In this document: in pieces, positions 1 to 10,323 of the stretch
Position numbering within the stretch: the first letter of the stretch is position 1
Layout of the letters: each line of letters opens with the position of its first letter
DNA from: Paenibacillus guangzhouensis
GTDB taxonomy: Bacteria; Bacillota; Bacilli; Paenibacillales; Paenibacillaceae
Assembly: GCF_009363075.1 (NCBI RefSeq)
Contig: NZ_CP045293.1
Location: 2,852,001-2,916,000 of the forward strand
Length of the DNA stretch: 64,000 bases
Reading direction: 5' to 3'
Notes under the pieces: generated by a model
The model's database searches: none
The model's input: the letters and a program-made list of their open reading frames with translations, nothing else
What the model was told of the DNA's origin: nothing
Translations under genes and position numbers: made by a program

Positions 1-600
1 CTGCCGAAAGATAAACCTTATCTCGTAGCCCATCTCAGCCCGCTTCGCATCAAGGAAGATATTCGAGCCTTGCGGGAGGCTGGTGCCGATGTCGTCGTCA
101 TCGCGCTTCATTTCGGGATTGAATACCAACGGGAGCCGAACAGTACGCAGCAGGAGCTCGCTAGATCACTGATCCAAGCTGGTGCTGATATCATTCTGGG
201 TTCGCATCCACATGTTATTCAGCCCCTTGAGCAAGTTAATGTTAAGGAATCAGATGGGTCTCTTCGCAAAGGATATATCATCTACTCGATGGGCAACTTC
301 ATCTCGAATATGAAGGATGAATATACAGACTACGGCGTCATCTTCCATGCCGACATTCAGAAGACCTTCCCTAGTGGTAAAATCGACATCCGACAAGTGG
401 ATACACAGCTAACCTGGACACAAAAAACCGGCAAAGGAAACGCACGTAAGTACGTCATTCTGCCGGTCGAGAAAACAATTCAAGAACATCGCTTACAATT
501 ATCCGCTTCAACGTATCAGTCACTGAAAAAGAAACAAAAGGAATTAGATCATCACCTTCATTCTCTTGCAGTACCCGTACTCGTCCAAGCAGCGCCTTAA
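1..600 (+). CDS. CapA-family protein, 3' part only
   Basis: The reading frame is open from the first base, so the gene begins outside the window; about 199 codons are visible up to the TAA. The visible part matches the C-terminal half of CapA/PgsA-type proteins of the metallophosphatase fold, which are linked to poly-gamma-glutamate or capsule synthesis. Landmarks are the segment GADVVVIALHFG, the metal-site type motif GSHPHVIQPLE, and YSMGNFISN, which are all typical of this family. The last 4 bases overlap the 3' end of the convergent marR gene. The family assignment is firm; the polymer or substrate cannot be told from this fragment. The protein would be expected at the membrane or cell surface, but the N-terminus that would show this is missing. 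Confidence 0.85.
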   Translation: MPKDKPYLVAHLSPLRIKEDIRALREAGADVVVIALHFGIEYQREPNSTQQELARSLIQAGADIILGSHPHVIQPLEQVNVKESDGSLRKGYIIYSMGNFISNMKDEYTDYGVIFHADIQKTFPSGKIDIRQVDTQLTWTQKTGKGNARKYVILPVEKTIQEHRLQLSASTYQSLKKKQKELDHHLHSLAVPVLVQAAP

Positions 601-1007
601 GCGTTGTTCGATATTTTGCCTAATAAGTATATAAATAATTGCTGATTATGAGCCGAGATCCGATTCAAGACGTTACTGATGTATTCGTTGCGAATATGCG
701 AGCCTCGGCTCTTCTCGTTCAAGCCGCGATCTGTTATCTGAATCCAGACGATACGACGGTCATTCGAATCCCGTACGCGCGCAATAAGCTCATTCTTCTC
801 CATTCGATCGAGCAAAGTCGTAATCGCAGCTGGTGTGGTTTCTAAGTAAGGCAATAGATCGGATGGTTTCATCTGCTCATGCTGCGCAACGACTTCCAAC
901 ACTTCAAGTTGAGATTCCGTCAGTGTAGGCGCAAGATGATCCTCCATATGATTTTGATAGTCTTTGGATAATTTAGACCAAAGCTTTACAAAGTCCGACG
1001 TGTGCAT
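597..1007 (-). CDS. MarR-family transcriptional regulator
   Basis: A 136-residue winged-helix repressor, which is the usual MarR size. The recognition-helix region SDLLPYLETTPAAITTLLDR (about residues 49-68) and the wing with the DSNDRRIVWIQIT type sequence (about 79-92) are clear; the D-x-R-D/N-R pattern of the MarR wing is present. The start is an ATG preceded by a GGGGAGAG ribosome binding site. It is transcribed leftward and converges on the capA-like gene, with 4 bases of overlap. There is no adjacent co-directional target gene, so its regulon and ligand are unknown. MarR proteins typically bind small aromatic compounds or sense oxidation; this one has no cysteine visible in the sequence, which argues against a thiol switch. 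Confidence 0.9.
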   Translation of the reverse strand: MHTSDFVKLWSKLSKDYQNHMEDHLAPTLTESQLEVLEVVAQHEQMKPSDLLPYLETTPAAITTLLDRMEKNELIARVRDSNDRRIVWIQITDRGLNEKSRGSHIRNEYISNVLNRISAHNQQLFIYLLGKISNNA

Positions 1008-1105
1008 GTGATAGCTCTCCCCCTAGAACATATTCTGCGGCAGCTCTTGCTCGTCTTATTCTCCAAATTATACCACAAGGTGTCACAGGAACATAACTGA
1101 ACTTT

Positions 1106-1134
1106 TTGACATAGGATGTAATAAACGCTCTAAT
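1106..1134 (+). promoter_or_regulatory. Sigma-A type promoter for the 55-codon gene
   Basis: A perfect -35 hexamer TTGACA (1106-1111) is followed after 17 bases by TCTAAT (1129-1134), five of six to the -10 consensus. It points right toward the small gene at 1252 and would give a leader of roughly 110 bases. Prediction only. Confidence 0.55.
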
Positions 1135-1251
1135 CCTCTTCGTGCATAACAGTGCAACATCATCCATAATATCCATTCATCATTACTAATACGGTTGCAT
1201 TCGCGCTAAGCCCCATTGCGCAGCAGGACCAAGGTTAAAGGAGGGCTCAAT

Positions 1252-1419
1252 ATGGACCTAAAAAAACGTACAATCGGCTTAAAAGCCATGGAAGCTGGAC
1301 TGATTAAGGACCCTGAGTGGTTAGATCGATTGGATGAACCGGCCCCGTTGTGGCTCATCCTAGACATTGCACTGCAGCTGAAAGAAGATGTAGACCCTCC
1401 GCACAAACCATTTGATTAA
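1252..1419 (+). CDS. Small unknown protein, 55 residues
   Basis: I do not recognise this gene. The ATG at 1252 follows an excellent ribosome binding site (AAAGGAGG, 6 bases upstream), so this start is preferred over an in-frame ATG 36 bases earlier that lacks one. The product is soluble, charged and without a signal peptide or membrane segment; it reads like a small helical protein with several Asp/Pro-rich turns near its C-terminus (DEPAPLWLILDIALQL). It is a single-gene unit with its own promoter upstream and a strong two-way terminator downstream. The good translation signals and isolated unit make it a credible expressed gene, but no function can be given. Confidence 0.65.
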   Translation: MDLKKRTIGLKAMEAGLIKDPEWLDRLDEPAPLWLILDIALQLKEDVDPPHKPFD

Positions 1420-1455
1420 TATATCGGTTGAACAATCCTATCTTTTAAATACGTC

Positions 1456-1520
1456 AAAAGCCCCTAAGAGAGGCATGGGTTAGAACTTCAGTTCTAGCTC
1501 ATGCCCGCTTAGGGGTTCTT
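1456..1520. terminator. Two-way terminator between the 55-codon gene and parC
   Basis: Outer arms CCCCTAAG (1461-1468) and CTTAGGGG (1508-1515) enclose a second long inner stem built from GGCATG and CATGCC with GTTAGAAC/GTTCTAGC. There are A/T tracts on both sides, so it can end both the rightward small gene and leftward parC. Confidence 0.85.
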
Positions 1521-1533
1521 CATGTCATGTCGT

Positions 1534-3966
1534 TTAGACGCGCCAGATGTCCACGACGGTCTCTTTCTTCTCGAGCGGCACCAACGATTTCCCAACGGAC
1601 TTCCGTTCATCAATCGGTGGCTGTTCGGTTGAGAAGGTATGCAGTTTATGATCACTCGTTGCAACTGTGAGTACATAGGATTCTCGGCAATAGAAAGCAC
1701 GTACAATCTCGCTTCCGTTCGGACGGACGCGCTTGCCTTCCTTGAATTCAAACGTAATAATTCCTTTACCGCCGCGGCCCTGTACAGGATAATCCGCGAG
1801 CAAGGAACGTTTACCATACCCTAGATCGGAGACAACAATCACTTCACCTTCATCACTATCGACCCATAACGCGGAGACGACCTCATCCGTATCTTTCAAC
1901 TGAATGCCTCGCACACCGCCGGATACACGGCCCATGCTGTTCACTTCGGATTCCTTGAATCGAATGCTCATGCCTTCCTTCGTAACGAGCAGCAGCTCCT
2001 TCGTTCCATCGCTTAAGGAGACCGAGATCACTTCATCATGATCGCTGACTTTGCACGCCGCGATCGCATTCGAACGATTCGTCATATACTCCTTCAACTC
2101 GGTCCGCTTCACTTGTCCCTTCTTAGTCACGAAGACAAGCGATTGCCCTGCTTCTTCGAAGTTCTTCACAGGAATCATATTCACGATCCGATCTTCCTTG
2201 GCAATCGGAATCACGTTAACAATGGCTGTCCCGTTATCCTTCCACTTGAACTCCGGAATCTGATGGATCGGCAAGGAGAAGTATTGCCCCTTATCCGTGA
2301 ACAGCAGCATCGAATCGATCGTATTCACTTCCATCAGATATTTGACGTAATCGCCTTCTTTGACCCCTGAGCTCTCAAGCTCGCCGCCAGAACGGGTGAA
2401 GGAGAGCATGCTTGTCCGCTTCAAGTACCCTTCATTCGACAAGGTGACAAGTACATCTTCCGGTGTCACCATGACTTCGAGGTTCACCTTGATCTCTTCC
2501 ACTTCACCCTGAATGATGGAACGGCGGTCAATGCCGTACTTCTCGCGAATTTCTAACAATTCGTTCTTGATGACACCGATCAGCTTCTTGTTGCTGTCTA
2601 AGATCGAACGCAGATAAGCGATCTTCTTCATCAGGTCTTTATGCTCTTTCTCCAGCGAAGTAATCTCTAAATTCGTCAGACGATAGAGCTGCAACGTTAG
2701 GATTGCGTCTGCTTGACGTTCCGTGAAATCAAACTTGGCAACCAAGTTGTTCTGCGCATCTTGACGATTCTTCGATGCTTTGATCGTCGCGATGACCTCA
2801 TCCAGAATGTTGAGAGCTTTCACTAGACCTTCGAGCACATGTGCGCGGTCTTCAGCTTTCTCCAGCTCATACTGTGTCCGATGCGTTACAACTTCTTTTT
2901 GGTGATCGATGTATGCGCTCAGAATCGAACGAATACCAAGCTGCATCGGCGTCTTGTTCACGATTGCAACCATATTGAAGTTGTAGGTAACCTGCAAGTC
3001 AGTCTTCTTCAGTAAATAAGCAAGAATCCCTTGCGCGTCCGCATCCTTCTTCAGCTCGATCACAATACGAAGGCCATCACGTCCACTTTCATCTCGAACC
3101 TCGGTAATCCCTTCAACCTTTTTCTCGAGACGAATGTTCTCAATCGCTGTGACGAGGCGAACCTTCACAACCTGATATGGAATTTCCGTAATAACGATCT
3201 GTTGGCGGCCACCACGCAGATCTTCAATTTCAGTCTTGGAGCGAATATAGATCCGGCCTTTTCCAGTATGATAGGCGTCACGGATGCCTTCCTCGCCCAT
3301 AATAATCCCGCCGGTTGGGAAGTCGGGACCTTTTACGATCTGCATCAGATCTTCAACAGTCAAGTCTTCTTTCTCCATCAACGCGATACAAGCATCGATG
3401 ACTTCTCGTAGGTTATGGGATGGAATCTCCGTTGCGAAACCCGCCGAAATCCCGCTAACCCCATTAACGAGCAAATTCGGATAGCGGGCCGGTAGGACAA
3501 CAGGCTCCTTGGTTGTATTATCGAAATTATCCTTGAATTGAACCGTACGTTTCTCAATGTCACGAAGCAATTCAATCGCGATTGGCGATAATCTGGCTTC
3601 GGTATAACGCATAGCCGCCGGTGGATCATCGTCGATCGATCCCCAGTTCCCATGTCCATCCACGAGCATATGTGCCATTTTCCATGGCTGAGCCATACGC
3701 ACCATACCATCATAAATCGAAGAGTCTCCGTGAGGATGATAGTTACCCATGACATCCCCGACGGTCTTCGCGGATTTGCGATAAGGCTTGTCCGGCGTGT
3801 TGCCGGAATCATACATCGCATACAGAATACGGCGTTGTACAGGCTTCAGCCCATCACGCACATCGGGAATCGCCCGATCTTGGATAATATATTTGGAATA
3901 TCGGCCGAATCGATCACCGACAACTTCTTCTAAAAATGCAGGTAAAAACTGTTCCGATAAACTCAT
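1534..3966 (-). CDS. parC: DNA topoisomerase IV subunit A
   Basis: ParC (GrlA) makes and reseals the double-strand break by which topoisomerase IV separates daughter chromosomes; it acts as a ParC2-ParE2 complex. The 810-residue protein has the normal length. The DNA-cleavage domain carries the active-site tyrosine in [11 protein letters not shown] (Tyr121), and the quinolone-determining region [14 protein letters not shown] (residues 77-90) has Ser82 and Asp86, the pattern of drug-susceptible enzymes. The C-terminal third is the beta-propeller that separates ParC from GyrA in function; the lack of a clear GyrA-box and the pairing with a 660-residue ParE support ParC rather than GyrA. The ATG lies 14 bases after the parE stop, so the two are co-transcribed. 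Confidence 0.95.
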   Translation of the reverse strand: MSLSEQFLPAFLEEVVGDRFGRYSKYIIQDRAIPDVRDGLKPVQRRILYAMYDSGNTPDKPYRKSAKTVGDVMGNYHPHGDSSIYDGMVRMAQPWKMAHMLVDGHGNWGSIDDDPPAAMRYTEARLSPIAIELLRDIEKRTVQFKDNFDNTTKEPVVLPARYPNLLVNGVSGISAGFATEIPSHNLREVIDACIALMEKEDLTVEDLMQIVKGPDFPTGGIIMGEEGIRDAYHTGKGRIYIRSKTEIEDLRGGRQQIVITEIPYQVVKVRLVTAIENIRLEKKVEGITEVRDESGRDGLRIVIELKKDADAQGILAYLLKKTDLQVTYNFNMVAIVNKTPMQLGIRSILSAYIDHQKEVVTHRTQYELEKAEDRAHVLEGLVKALNILDEVIATIKASKNRQDAQNNLVAKFDFTERQADAILTLQLYRLTNLEITSLEKEHKDLMKKIAYLRSILDSNKKLIGVIKNELLEIREKYGIDRRSIIQGEVEEIKVNLEVMVTPEDVLVTLSNEGYLKRTSMLSFTRSGGELESSGVKEGDYVKYLMEVNTIDSMLLFTDKGQYFSLPIHQIPEFKWKDNGTAIVNVIPIAKEDRIVNMIPVKNFEEAGQSLVFVTKKGQVKRTELKEYMTNRSNAIAACKVSDHDEVISVSLSDGTKELLLVTKEGMSIRFKESEVNSMGRVSGGVRGIQLKDTDEVVSALWVDSDEGEVIVVSDLGYGKRSLLADYPVQGRGGKGIITFEFKEGKRVRPNGSEIVRAFYCRESYVLTVATSDHKLHTFSTEQPPIDERKSVGKSLVPLEKKETVVDIWRV

Positions 3967-3980
3967 CAGTTCTCCCCCTT

Positions 3981-5963
3981 CTACTCTTCAAACTCAGTAA
4001 AATCAACGTTCTCAACAATCCAACGCTTCCGTGGATCGACCTTGTCACCCATGAGTGTCGATACGCGGCGTTCTGCCTTCGCAGCATCCTCGATCTGAAC
4101 TTGCAGGAGGGTACGCGACTCAGGATTCATCGTCGTCTCCCACAACTGATCGGGATTCATCTCTCCAAGTCCTTTATACCGCTGTAATTCGTAATTTTTG
4201 CCGAATTCCTTCAGATAATTGGCAAGCTGCTCATCCGTCCACGCATATCGCACGGTCTCCAGCTTCCCGGATTTCCGTGTGATCTTGTAAAGCGGCGGCT
4301 GAGCGATATAGACGCGGCCTGAAGTAATCAATGGTTTCATATAGCGATAGAAGAAGGTTAATAGCAACACCTGAATATGCGCACCGTCCGTGTCCGCATC
4401 CGTCATAATAATGACTTTGGAGTAATTGCTCTCTTCGCTCTCGAACTCAGGTCCCACGCCAGCGCCAATCGCGCTGATAATGGCCCGGTACTCGTCATTT
4501 TTCAGAATATCTGCAAGTTTCGCTTTCTCCGGATTCATCGGTTTGCCTTTAAGCGGGAGAATCGCTTGGATCTTCGAGTCACGGCCCTGCTTGGCCGAAC
4601 CGCCCGCAGAGTCCCCTTCGACGATGAAGAGCTCTGTTCGTGAATAATCTTTGGATTGCGCAGGCGTCAGCTTCCCGTTCAAGTTGGAGCTCTCGCTGCG
4701 TTTTTTGCCATTACGAACATCCTCACGCGCTTTGCGTGCAGCTTCACGAGCTTTCGAAGCTTGAACAGCCTTCTTAATCAGTGTCTGTGCGACCTGAGGG
4801 TTCTCCTCCAAGAATAAGGCCATTTTATCCGACACGACGGCATCGACCGCACTACGTGCAGATACGCTGCCTAACTGGTCTTTCGTCTGACCGACAAATT
4901 CCACTTCGGACATTTTAATATTAATGACCGCCATCATACCTTCGCGAAGGTCATTCCCGTCGAGATTTTTCTCTTTTTCCTTCAGGAAGTTATTCTTCCG
5001 GGCATACTCATTCATTGCACGCGTATAGGCCGTCTTAAACCCGGTCTCATGCGTACCTCCACCGCGCGTTGGGATCGAGTTCACGAAAGAAGCAATTGTC
5101 TCCGTGTAGCCATCATTGTATTGAAGCGCGACTTCAACCTCGATCTCTTCTTTCTCCGCCGTAAAGTGAATCACATCGTGCAATACCGATTTATCTTCAT
5201 TCAAGTATTGAACGAATTGACTTGCGCCGCCCTCATAATAGAACACGTCTTGCTTATCATTTCGTTCGTCCTTGATCGTTACTTTCAGACCTGAATTGAG
5301 AAATGCAATTTCTTGCAATCGCTCGGCTAATGTATCGTAGTTAAACTGTATTCCGCCATGAAACACGCGTACATCTGGTTTGAACGTAACTTTCGTCCCC
5401 GTACGATTCGTATTGCCAATGACCTCAAGACCTGTTCGCGGCTCACCGACATGTTCTTTCCCATCCGCATCGACCCAATATTCGAACCGTTGGCGATGGA
5501 TTTTCGCTTCCCGGTAAATTTCGACTTCGAGCCATTCCGATAACGCATTCGTTACCGAGGCCCCAACACCGTGTAATCCGCCAGATTTCTTATAACCAGA
5601 GCCACCAAATTTACCGCCCGCATGCAGGATCGTAAAGACGACCTGCGGGGTTGGTATCCCGGTCTTATGCATTCCTGTTGGAATTCCACGACCATTATCA
5701 AAGACGGTAATCGAGTTGTCTTTATGTAATGTGACGTCAATTTTCGTACAATATTTCGCTAAGTGTTCGTCGACCGCGTTGTCGACGATTTCCCACACCA
5801 AATGATGTAATCCCGATGTGCTGGTGCTGCCGATATACATACCTGGTCTTTTCCGTACGGCAACCAGCCCTTCGAGCACTTGAATGTCGTCAGCATCGTA
5901 GCCAGACACGGAATTTCCGCCCTGTGCTGTTTCGTTGCCAAACAAATCGATCTGCTCGACCAT
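3981..5963 (-). CDS. parE: DNA topoisomerase IV subunit B
   Basis: ParE (GrlB) is the ATPase subunit of topoisomerase IV. The 660-residue protein shows the GHKL ATP-binding motifs EIVDNAVDE (about 58-66) and FDNGRGIP (88-95), a transducer domain, then the TOPRIM domain with [14 protein letters not shown] (about 440) and the metal-binding DADTDGAHI (about 520), and the PLYK and RYKGLGEM segments near the C-terminus. The start is supported by a GGGGG-type ribosome binding site just upstream. It is followed immediately by parC and preceded, 35 bases away and in the same direction, by an ABC-2 permease gene, which is an unusual upstream neighbour. Confidence 0.96.
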   Translation of the reverse strand: MVEQIDLFGNETAQGGNSVSGYDADDIQVLEGLVAVRKRPGMYIGSTSTSGLHHLVWEIVDNAVDEHLAKYCTKIDVTLHKDNSITVFDNGRGIPTGMHKTGIPTPQVVFTILHAGGKFGGSGYKKSGGLHGVGASVTNALSEWLEVEIYREAKIHRQRFEYWVDADGKEHVGEPRTGLEVIGNTNRTGTKVTFKPDVRVFHGGIQFNYDTLAERLQEIAFLNSGLKVTIKDERNDKQDVFYYEGGASQFVQYLNEDKSVLHDVIHFTAEKEEIEVEVALQYNDGYTETIASFVNSIPTRGGGTHETGFKTAYTRAMNEYARKNNFLKEKEKNLDGNDLREGMMAVINIKMSEVEFVGQTKDQLGSVSARSAVDAVVSDKMALFLEENPQVAQTLIKKAVQASKAREAARKAREDVRNGKKRSESSNLNGKLTPAQSKDYSRTELFIVEGDSAGGSAKQGRDSKIQAILPLKGKPMNPEKAKLADILKNDEYRAIISAIGAGVGPEFESEESNYSKVIIMTDADTDGAHIQVLLLTFFYRYMKPLITSGRVYIAQPPLYKITRKSGKLETVRYAWTDEQLANYLKEFGKNYELQRYKGLGEMNPDQLWETTMNPESRTLLQVQIEDAAKAERRVSTLMGDKVDPRKRWIVENVDFTEFEE

Positions 5964-5998
5964 TCATGCTCCCCCTTTAAATGTCATAATTGTTCATT

Positions 5999-6994
5999 TT
6001 AATTCAATATATCCTGTTTCGTAAAGACACGGAAGCTCACAAAGAGCGCTGCCAGTGCCCATAAGCTAAGAACCGTCAAGGAAAACAGCAATGTCATTCC
6101 TTCAATCGGAGGCGGCGAACCCGCCAAATACGTTGTTAATTGTAGGTTCACCATAAACAAAAATTTCGCGCTCGGCCAAGACGAAGCCATATTCGTCAGA
6201 ATGCTGCCCGCAATAATCGCAGCCATCATGGTCACAATGCTCGCTGCGGTACTGCGCACAAGCACCGAAATCATAAATGCCAAAATCGCCACGACCATAC
6301 TGGAGAACCAAATCAATCCGCATTGCATGATTAGATACAGCCATTGCGGCACGGGATGCACTCCTGAGCTATCCACTTCGACACCGGTGATCTGAAATCC
6401 TGTAAATACGGGCTGATTCCAGCCATTATATCCAAATACGCTGCCGGAGATCAAATAACTAAGCACGAATGTTGTCAATATAATCAATCCGACGAAGATC
6501 GTCAACGTCAATAATTTACTAAGCAAAATTCTCCACCTGCGGACAGGTCTGGTGAGCAGCATCTTAATGGTACCCGACGTTCGTTCTGAGGAAACAAGAT
6601 CAGAAGCGACAGCCATCACCAGCAAAGGGATAAATAAAGATGAGGAATTCTCCATGAATGAACGAACAAAAGTAACCCCATTCGGTGAGCTCGGATCCAC
6701 ATCATGATCGAGATAATATTGCCACTGCTGAACCATGATCCGTCTGTATTTTTTCCATTCCTCCGGCACACGGTCACTGGCAAGTGAATTCTGATTATCT
6801 GTAATCTGCTGCTGCAGCGTATGACGCCAATCTTTAAATTTCTCCCGATTATTCTCGGCAACTTTCATCTGAGCATAGGTGAATACCGGAATAAGCACAA
6901 GTAAAATCAGGATAATAACCAGAAATCGTTTCTTCTTTATCATCTTGATCGTCTCGTTCTGAACAAGAGGCAGCATTCTATTCAATGAATTCAC
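5999..6994 (-). CDS. ABC-2 type transporter permease
   Basis: Membrane subunit of an ABC exporter, 331 residues. It begins with a short cytoplasmic stretch and a long hydrophobic helix (about 25-42), followed by a large extracellular domain (about 45-110) and then a block of five membrane segments, the topology of ABC-2 permeases of the NatB/YhaP type. The segment SDLVSSERTSGTIKMLLTRPVRR is the cytoplasmic coupling region found in this family; I quote only its presence around residues 130-152. It overlaps the end of the ATPase gene by 17 bases, so the two proteins are made together. Substrate unknown; ions, lipids or peptides are all possible. Confidence 0.88.
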   Translation of the reverse strand: MNSLNRMLPLVQNETIKMIKKKRFLVIILILLVLIPVFTYAQMKVAENNREKFKDWRHTLQQQITDNQNSLASDRVPEEWKKYRRIMVQQWQYYLDHDVDPSSPNGVTFVRSFMENSSSLFIPLLVMAVASDLVSSERTSGTIKMLLTRPVRRWRILLSKLLTLTIFVGLIILTTFVLSYLISGSVFGYNGWNQPVFTGFQITGVEVDSSGVHPVPQWLYLIMQCGLIWFSSMVVAILAFMISVLVRSTAASIVTMMAAIIAGSILTNMASSWPSAKFLFMVNLQLTTYLAGSPPPIEGMTLLFSLTVLSLWALAALFVSFRVFTKQDILN

Positions 6995-7946
6995 CTTCCG
7001 TCATTCGCAAGAATAATTGTTCAAGCGTTGGATTCATCTTCTGTACGGAATGGACCAGAACCCCCGATTCAACGAGATCCTTCACCACGTAGGAAATGCG
7101 GTCTGCATCCATTTGGGTTACCAATACATCGTTATCCATCCCGGCGAGCATGGCTTCATCCAGCTGAATATCTGCTACATGAACAAGCTCGACCCCTGGC
7201 TGCGCCTGGAGCAAGTCTCGCCCCATCTGCGCTGGCTCAAGATGCCACACCACATAATTGCTTCCTTCTTCGATAAGTTCATCAACCTCACCGACCGCGA
7301 GGACCCGACCTTGATTAATGATCGCAACTCGATCACACATCAATTGGATTTCTGACAGCAAATGGCTTGAGACGAACACAGCCATCCCATGATCTGCCAG
7401 CTCGCGGATAAACGCCCGAAGCTCCTTAATCCCCTTCGGATCCAGACCATTCGTTGGCTCATCCAGGATGAGGAGCTTAGGCCTGCCGAGCAATGCCTGC
7501 GCAATGCCAAGACGCTGACGCATCCCAAGCGAATACGTCTTCACTTTATCGTGAATTCGGCCTTCGAGACGTACAATATCTACGACTTCTTGAATACGTG
7601 TCTGGTCAATGCCAGGCTGCATTCGCGCGAAATGCTCGAGATTCTCCCAACCAGTCAAATAGGTATAGACCTCTGGATTCTCAACGATACATCCAACATA
7701 TTGGAGGGCCTGCTCCGGATCACGATTCACATTAAAACCGCACAGTTCTATTCGACCTTCTGTCGGCTTGATCAAATCCACCAACATTCGAATCGTCGTT
7801 GTCTTCCCCGACCCGTTCGGTCCAAGGAATCCGAAGATCTCCCCTGCTCGCACATCAAAGGAAACGCCATGAATGATCCATTTCTTCCCGATTCGCTTCT
7901 TCACTTGATCAACATGCAATACGACGGTCTTCTCATCCTTTTGCAC
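6978..7946 (-). CDS. ABC transporter ATP-binding protein
   Basis: Cytoplasmic ATPase partner of the permease that follows it. Walker A is GPNGSGKTT (about 43-51), the signature is YSLGMRQRLG and Walker B is LLILDEPTNGLDP, all intact. A C-terminal extension of about 100 residues follows the core, as in drug- and antimicrobial-peptide exporters of the CcmA/NatA class. The start is a GTG preceded at 8 bases by GGAGGGGG; this is the only good initiation signal. It starts 15 bases after the stop of the GDSL hydrolase gene, so a leftward operon GDSL-ATPase-permease-parE-parC is likely. The substrate is not evident. Confidence 0.92.
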   Translation of the reverse strand: MQKDEKTVVLHVDQVKKRIGKKWIIHGVSFDVRAGEIFGFLGPNGSGKTTTIRMLVDLIKPTEGRIELCGFNVNRDPEQALQYVGCIVENPEVYTYLTGWENLEHFARMQPGIDQTRIQEVVDIVRLEGRIHDKVKTYSLGMRQRLGIAQALLGRPKLLILDEPTNGLDPKGIKELRAFIRELADHGMAVFVSSHLLSEIQLMCDRVAIINQGRVLAVGEVDELIEEGSNYVVWHLEPAQMGRDLLQAQPGVELVHVADIQLDEAMLAGMDNDVLVTQMDADRISYVVKDLVESGVLVHSVQKMNPTLEQLFLRMTEGEFIE

Positions 7947-7961
7947 AGCTCTTCCCCCTCC

Positions 7962-8777
7962 TTACGGCGCAATGCCTTGTACGATTCGTGTAGCAATTTG
8001 TTCATAACCGAGCGCATTCGGATGGAAGTGATCCGACGAAATCACCTGGGAAAGCGTGCTCTGGAATAGATCCGCAGTCGGAACAAGCGTCATATTCGGG
8101 TGTTTGTTGATCGTCGCATAGGCGAGATTGTTCCATCGCTGTACAACGGTGTTCCCAATTTGGCGCATATCTTTCATATCGGCTAATGGATTGTATAATC
8201 CAACATAGACGATTCTGGCATTCGGATTCAGCTCTGATATCTGCAGTAGAATGGACTTTAAATCCTTCCCGCTCTCATCGACCTTCTCGAGCATCTTGTC
8301 AAGTTCGAACGACTCCGAGGAGAAATCACCATCGACTGCACTACTAAATAGATCATTGCCACCGATCGTTAGCAAAATGAGGTCCGACTCCATGATGGCA
8401 TTCTTGAACCCTTTCTCTTGCAATTTATGTACAAGTTCATCTGCACGCAGTCCGTTGATTCCTAGATTATTAAGTAATTTGACAGGCTTATTCCACTTAT
8501 CTCCAAGCATCTTAATGACATTACGAACATAGCCATTCCCCGTTGAATCCCCCGTACCTCGCGTTAAGGAATCTCCGATGGAAGTGACTTGTATCGTGGA
8601 TTTCTGAGATAAATCTGAAGTTGTTGGTACTTGCGGCTTCTGAGCCGATTCATCCGTCAGGGTCACGCCCTTCGGATTCAGGATATCATTTACGCCATAA
8701 CCAAATCCAGCCATTAATAGCAATGTTGATACAACACCGGTAATGGCCGTCAACCGCCAAAGCCGATTCGAATTCAT
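7962..8777 (-). CDS. Membrane-anchored or secreted SGNH/GDSL hydrolase
   Basis: A 271-residue esterase or lipase of the SGNH family. An N-terminal hydrophobic helix (about 10-30) exports or anchors it outside the membrane. The catalytic blocks are clear: block I GDSLTRGTGD with the nucleophilic Ser (about 68-77), block III GGNDLF, and block V DHFHPNALGYE with the Asp-His pair near the C-terminus. The best known relatives in Bacillus are LipC/YpmR-like proteins, some of which are sporulation or germination lipases; that specific role is inference only. The ATG has an AGGAGGG site. First gene of a run of five leftward genes reaching to parC. Confidence 0.88.
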   Translation of the reverse strand: MNSNRLWRLTAITGVVSTLLLMAGFGYGVNDILNPKGVTLTDESAQKPQVPTTSDLSQKSTIQVTSIGDSLTRGTGDSTGNGYVRNVIKMLGDKWNKPVKLLNNLGINGLRADELVHKLQEKGFKNAIMESDLILLTIGGNDLFSSAVDGDFSSESFELDKMLEKVDESGKDLKSILLQISELNPNARIVYVGLYNPLADMKDMRQIGNTVVQRWNNLAYATINKHPNMTLVPTADLFQSTLSQVISSDHFHPNALGYEQIATRIVQGIAP

Positions 8778-8929
8778 CCTATCCCTCCTAGCTCAACTGC
8801 GATCACGAATAAATGTAACGTATTCACCTTTAAATTTAAAAATAATCGTTCTTTCAGTATTTTGCAAATTCCGCGGGCGAAGAATAGTCTGGTATTTCAG
8901 TATAGAACATACATTCGCTTTTTGCAAAA

Positions 8930-8970
8930 GAAAAAGAGCAATTCAAGTCCATTGTCACTTGAGATTGCTC
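8930..8970 (-). terminator. Terminator of purT
   Basis: On the minus strand a 13-base imperfect stem GAGCAATCTCAAG/ACTTGAATTGCTC (8936-8970) is followed by a T-rich tract (TTTTTC). It lies about 20 bases beyond the purT stop. Confidence 0.8.
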
Positions 8971-8989
8971 CACATCGCGAAATAGCTAA

Positions 8990-10168
8990 TTAATCATACT
9001 TCACAACGATTTTTCCTGCTGCCGCCTTCGCCTCAGCTCTTGCCGTCTCAACATCCTCGGCTGAGCTTAGTGCAACGGCCATACGCCGACCAACCTTCGT
9101 CTCCGGCTTGCCAAAAAGCCGAACTTGGGTGTTCACGCCTGATAACGCCTCCTCAACCCCATGCAATGAAAAAGCATCCGACTCACGATCAGCCTTGACC
9201 GTGGCCGATGCCCCTGGCGTCAGAAGGCGAATGGAAGGAATCGGGAACCCAAGAATCGCGCGGACATGCAGTGCGAACTCAGACAGATCTTGCGTCACAA
9301 GCGTGACAAGCCCCGTATCATGCGGACGCGGGGAGACCTCGCTAAATACGATGCCATTTGGTGTGACGAACAATTCAACGCCATATAACCCGTACCCGCC
9401 AAGCGCATCCGTAATCGTCTTGGCAGCCTGCTGAGCTTCAGCGATCATCTCGGGTGTCATCGCATGCGGCTGCCACGACTCAACATAATCGCCATCCTTC
9501 TGAATATGTCCGATTGGCTGGCAATACGTCGTGCCCGATACGGAACGAACCGTCAATAACGTGATCTCCGAGTCAAAAGGAATAAATTCTTCAATGATCA
9601 CACGCGTCTTCTTCGCACGACCGCCTTCCATAGCAAGATTCCAGCAAGCTTCCACATCTTCCGGTGTTCTGCAGACACTCTGCCCTTTACCCGAGGAGCT
9701 CATTAACGGTTTAATGACACAAGGCGTGCCAATCTTCGCTACCGCTACTTGCAGCTCAGCTAGACTGTCAGCGAACTCATACTTCGCCGTTGGTAATTGT
9801 AAGGTTTCCGCCGCCAAGCGACGAATGCCTTCCCGATCCATCGTAAGTCGCGTTGCATTTGCTGTAGGGATAACACGATATCCCTCTTGCTCTAGCTCTA
9901 CAAGCGTAGCCGTCGCGATCGCCTCGATCTCCGGAACGATAAAATCCGGCTTCTCCGCTTCGATGATGCGTCGAATTTCTTCACCATCCAGCATATTGAC
10001 GACATAACTGCGATGCGCCACATGCATGGCAGGTGCATGCGCATAACGATCAACTGCAATCGTCTCTACACCGAGGCGCTGTGCTTCAATAATTACTTCC
10101 TTGCCAAGCTCTCCTGAGCCGAGCAATAACATTCTTGTAGCGGATTTCGAATAAGGCGATGATAGCAT
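8990..10168 (-). CDS. purT: Formate-dependent phosphoribosylglycinamide formyltransferase
   Basis: PurT makes formyl-GAR in purine synthesis using ATP and formate instead of formyl-tetrahydrofolate. The 392-residue protein has the N-terminal Rossmann-like motif [12 protein letters not shown] (about 14-25), the PurT/PurK-type EIEAIAT segment, and an ATP-grasp domain with MSSSGKGQS (about 160-168) and [13 protein letters not shown] at the metal site. The length is normal. It stands alone with its own terminator, away from a pur operon, as is usual for purT. No purine riboswitch is visible in the 130 bases upstream. Confident assignment. Confidence 0.95.
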   Translation of the reverse strand: MLSSPYSKSATRMLLLGSGELGKEVIIEAQRLGVETIAVDRYAHAPAMHVAHRSYVVNMLDGEEIRRIIEAEKPDFIVPEIEAIATATLVELEQEGYRVIPTANATRLTMDREGIRRLAAETLQLPTAKYEFADSLAELQVAVAKIGTPCVIKPLMSSSGKGQSVCRTPEDVEACWNLAMEGGRAKKTRVIIEEFIPFDSEITLLTVRSVSGTTYCQPIGHIQKDGDYVESWQPHAMTPEMIAEAQQAAKTITDALGGYGLYGVELFVTPNGIVFSEVSPRPHDTGLVTLVTQDLSEFALHVRAILGFPIPSIRLLTPGASATVKADRESDAFSLHGVEEALSGVNTQVRLFGKPETKVGRRMAVALSSAEDVETARAEAKAAAGKIVVKYD

Positions 10169-10259
10169 TGTTCCTGAACCTCCACATCGTAATATTCTCC
10201 ATTGTGCTTCGAATACCCCAGAAATGCAAGCTCATGATATGATAGAGTTATAGAGATTG

Positions 10260-10294
10260 TTCATAAAGTCATCATTTAATCACGAAGTCATTCA
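10260..10294 (+). repeat. Short remnant of the hairpin-rich interspersed repeat
   Basis: Bases 10260-10277 match the terminal 18 bases of the larger copy at 51417-51434 (reverse complement) in 16 of 18 positions. Bases 10279-10294 (ATCACGAAGTCATTCA) match that copy exactly at 51304-51319. The middle, about 95 bases in the large copy, is missing here. This looks like an internally deleted, decayed copy just upstream of the FAD monooxygenase gene. Confidence 0.55.
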
Positions 10295-10323
10295 TTTCGT
10301 TGACGAGAAAGTGGGCGATCAGC

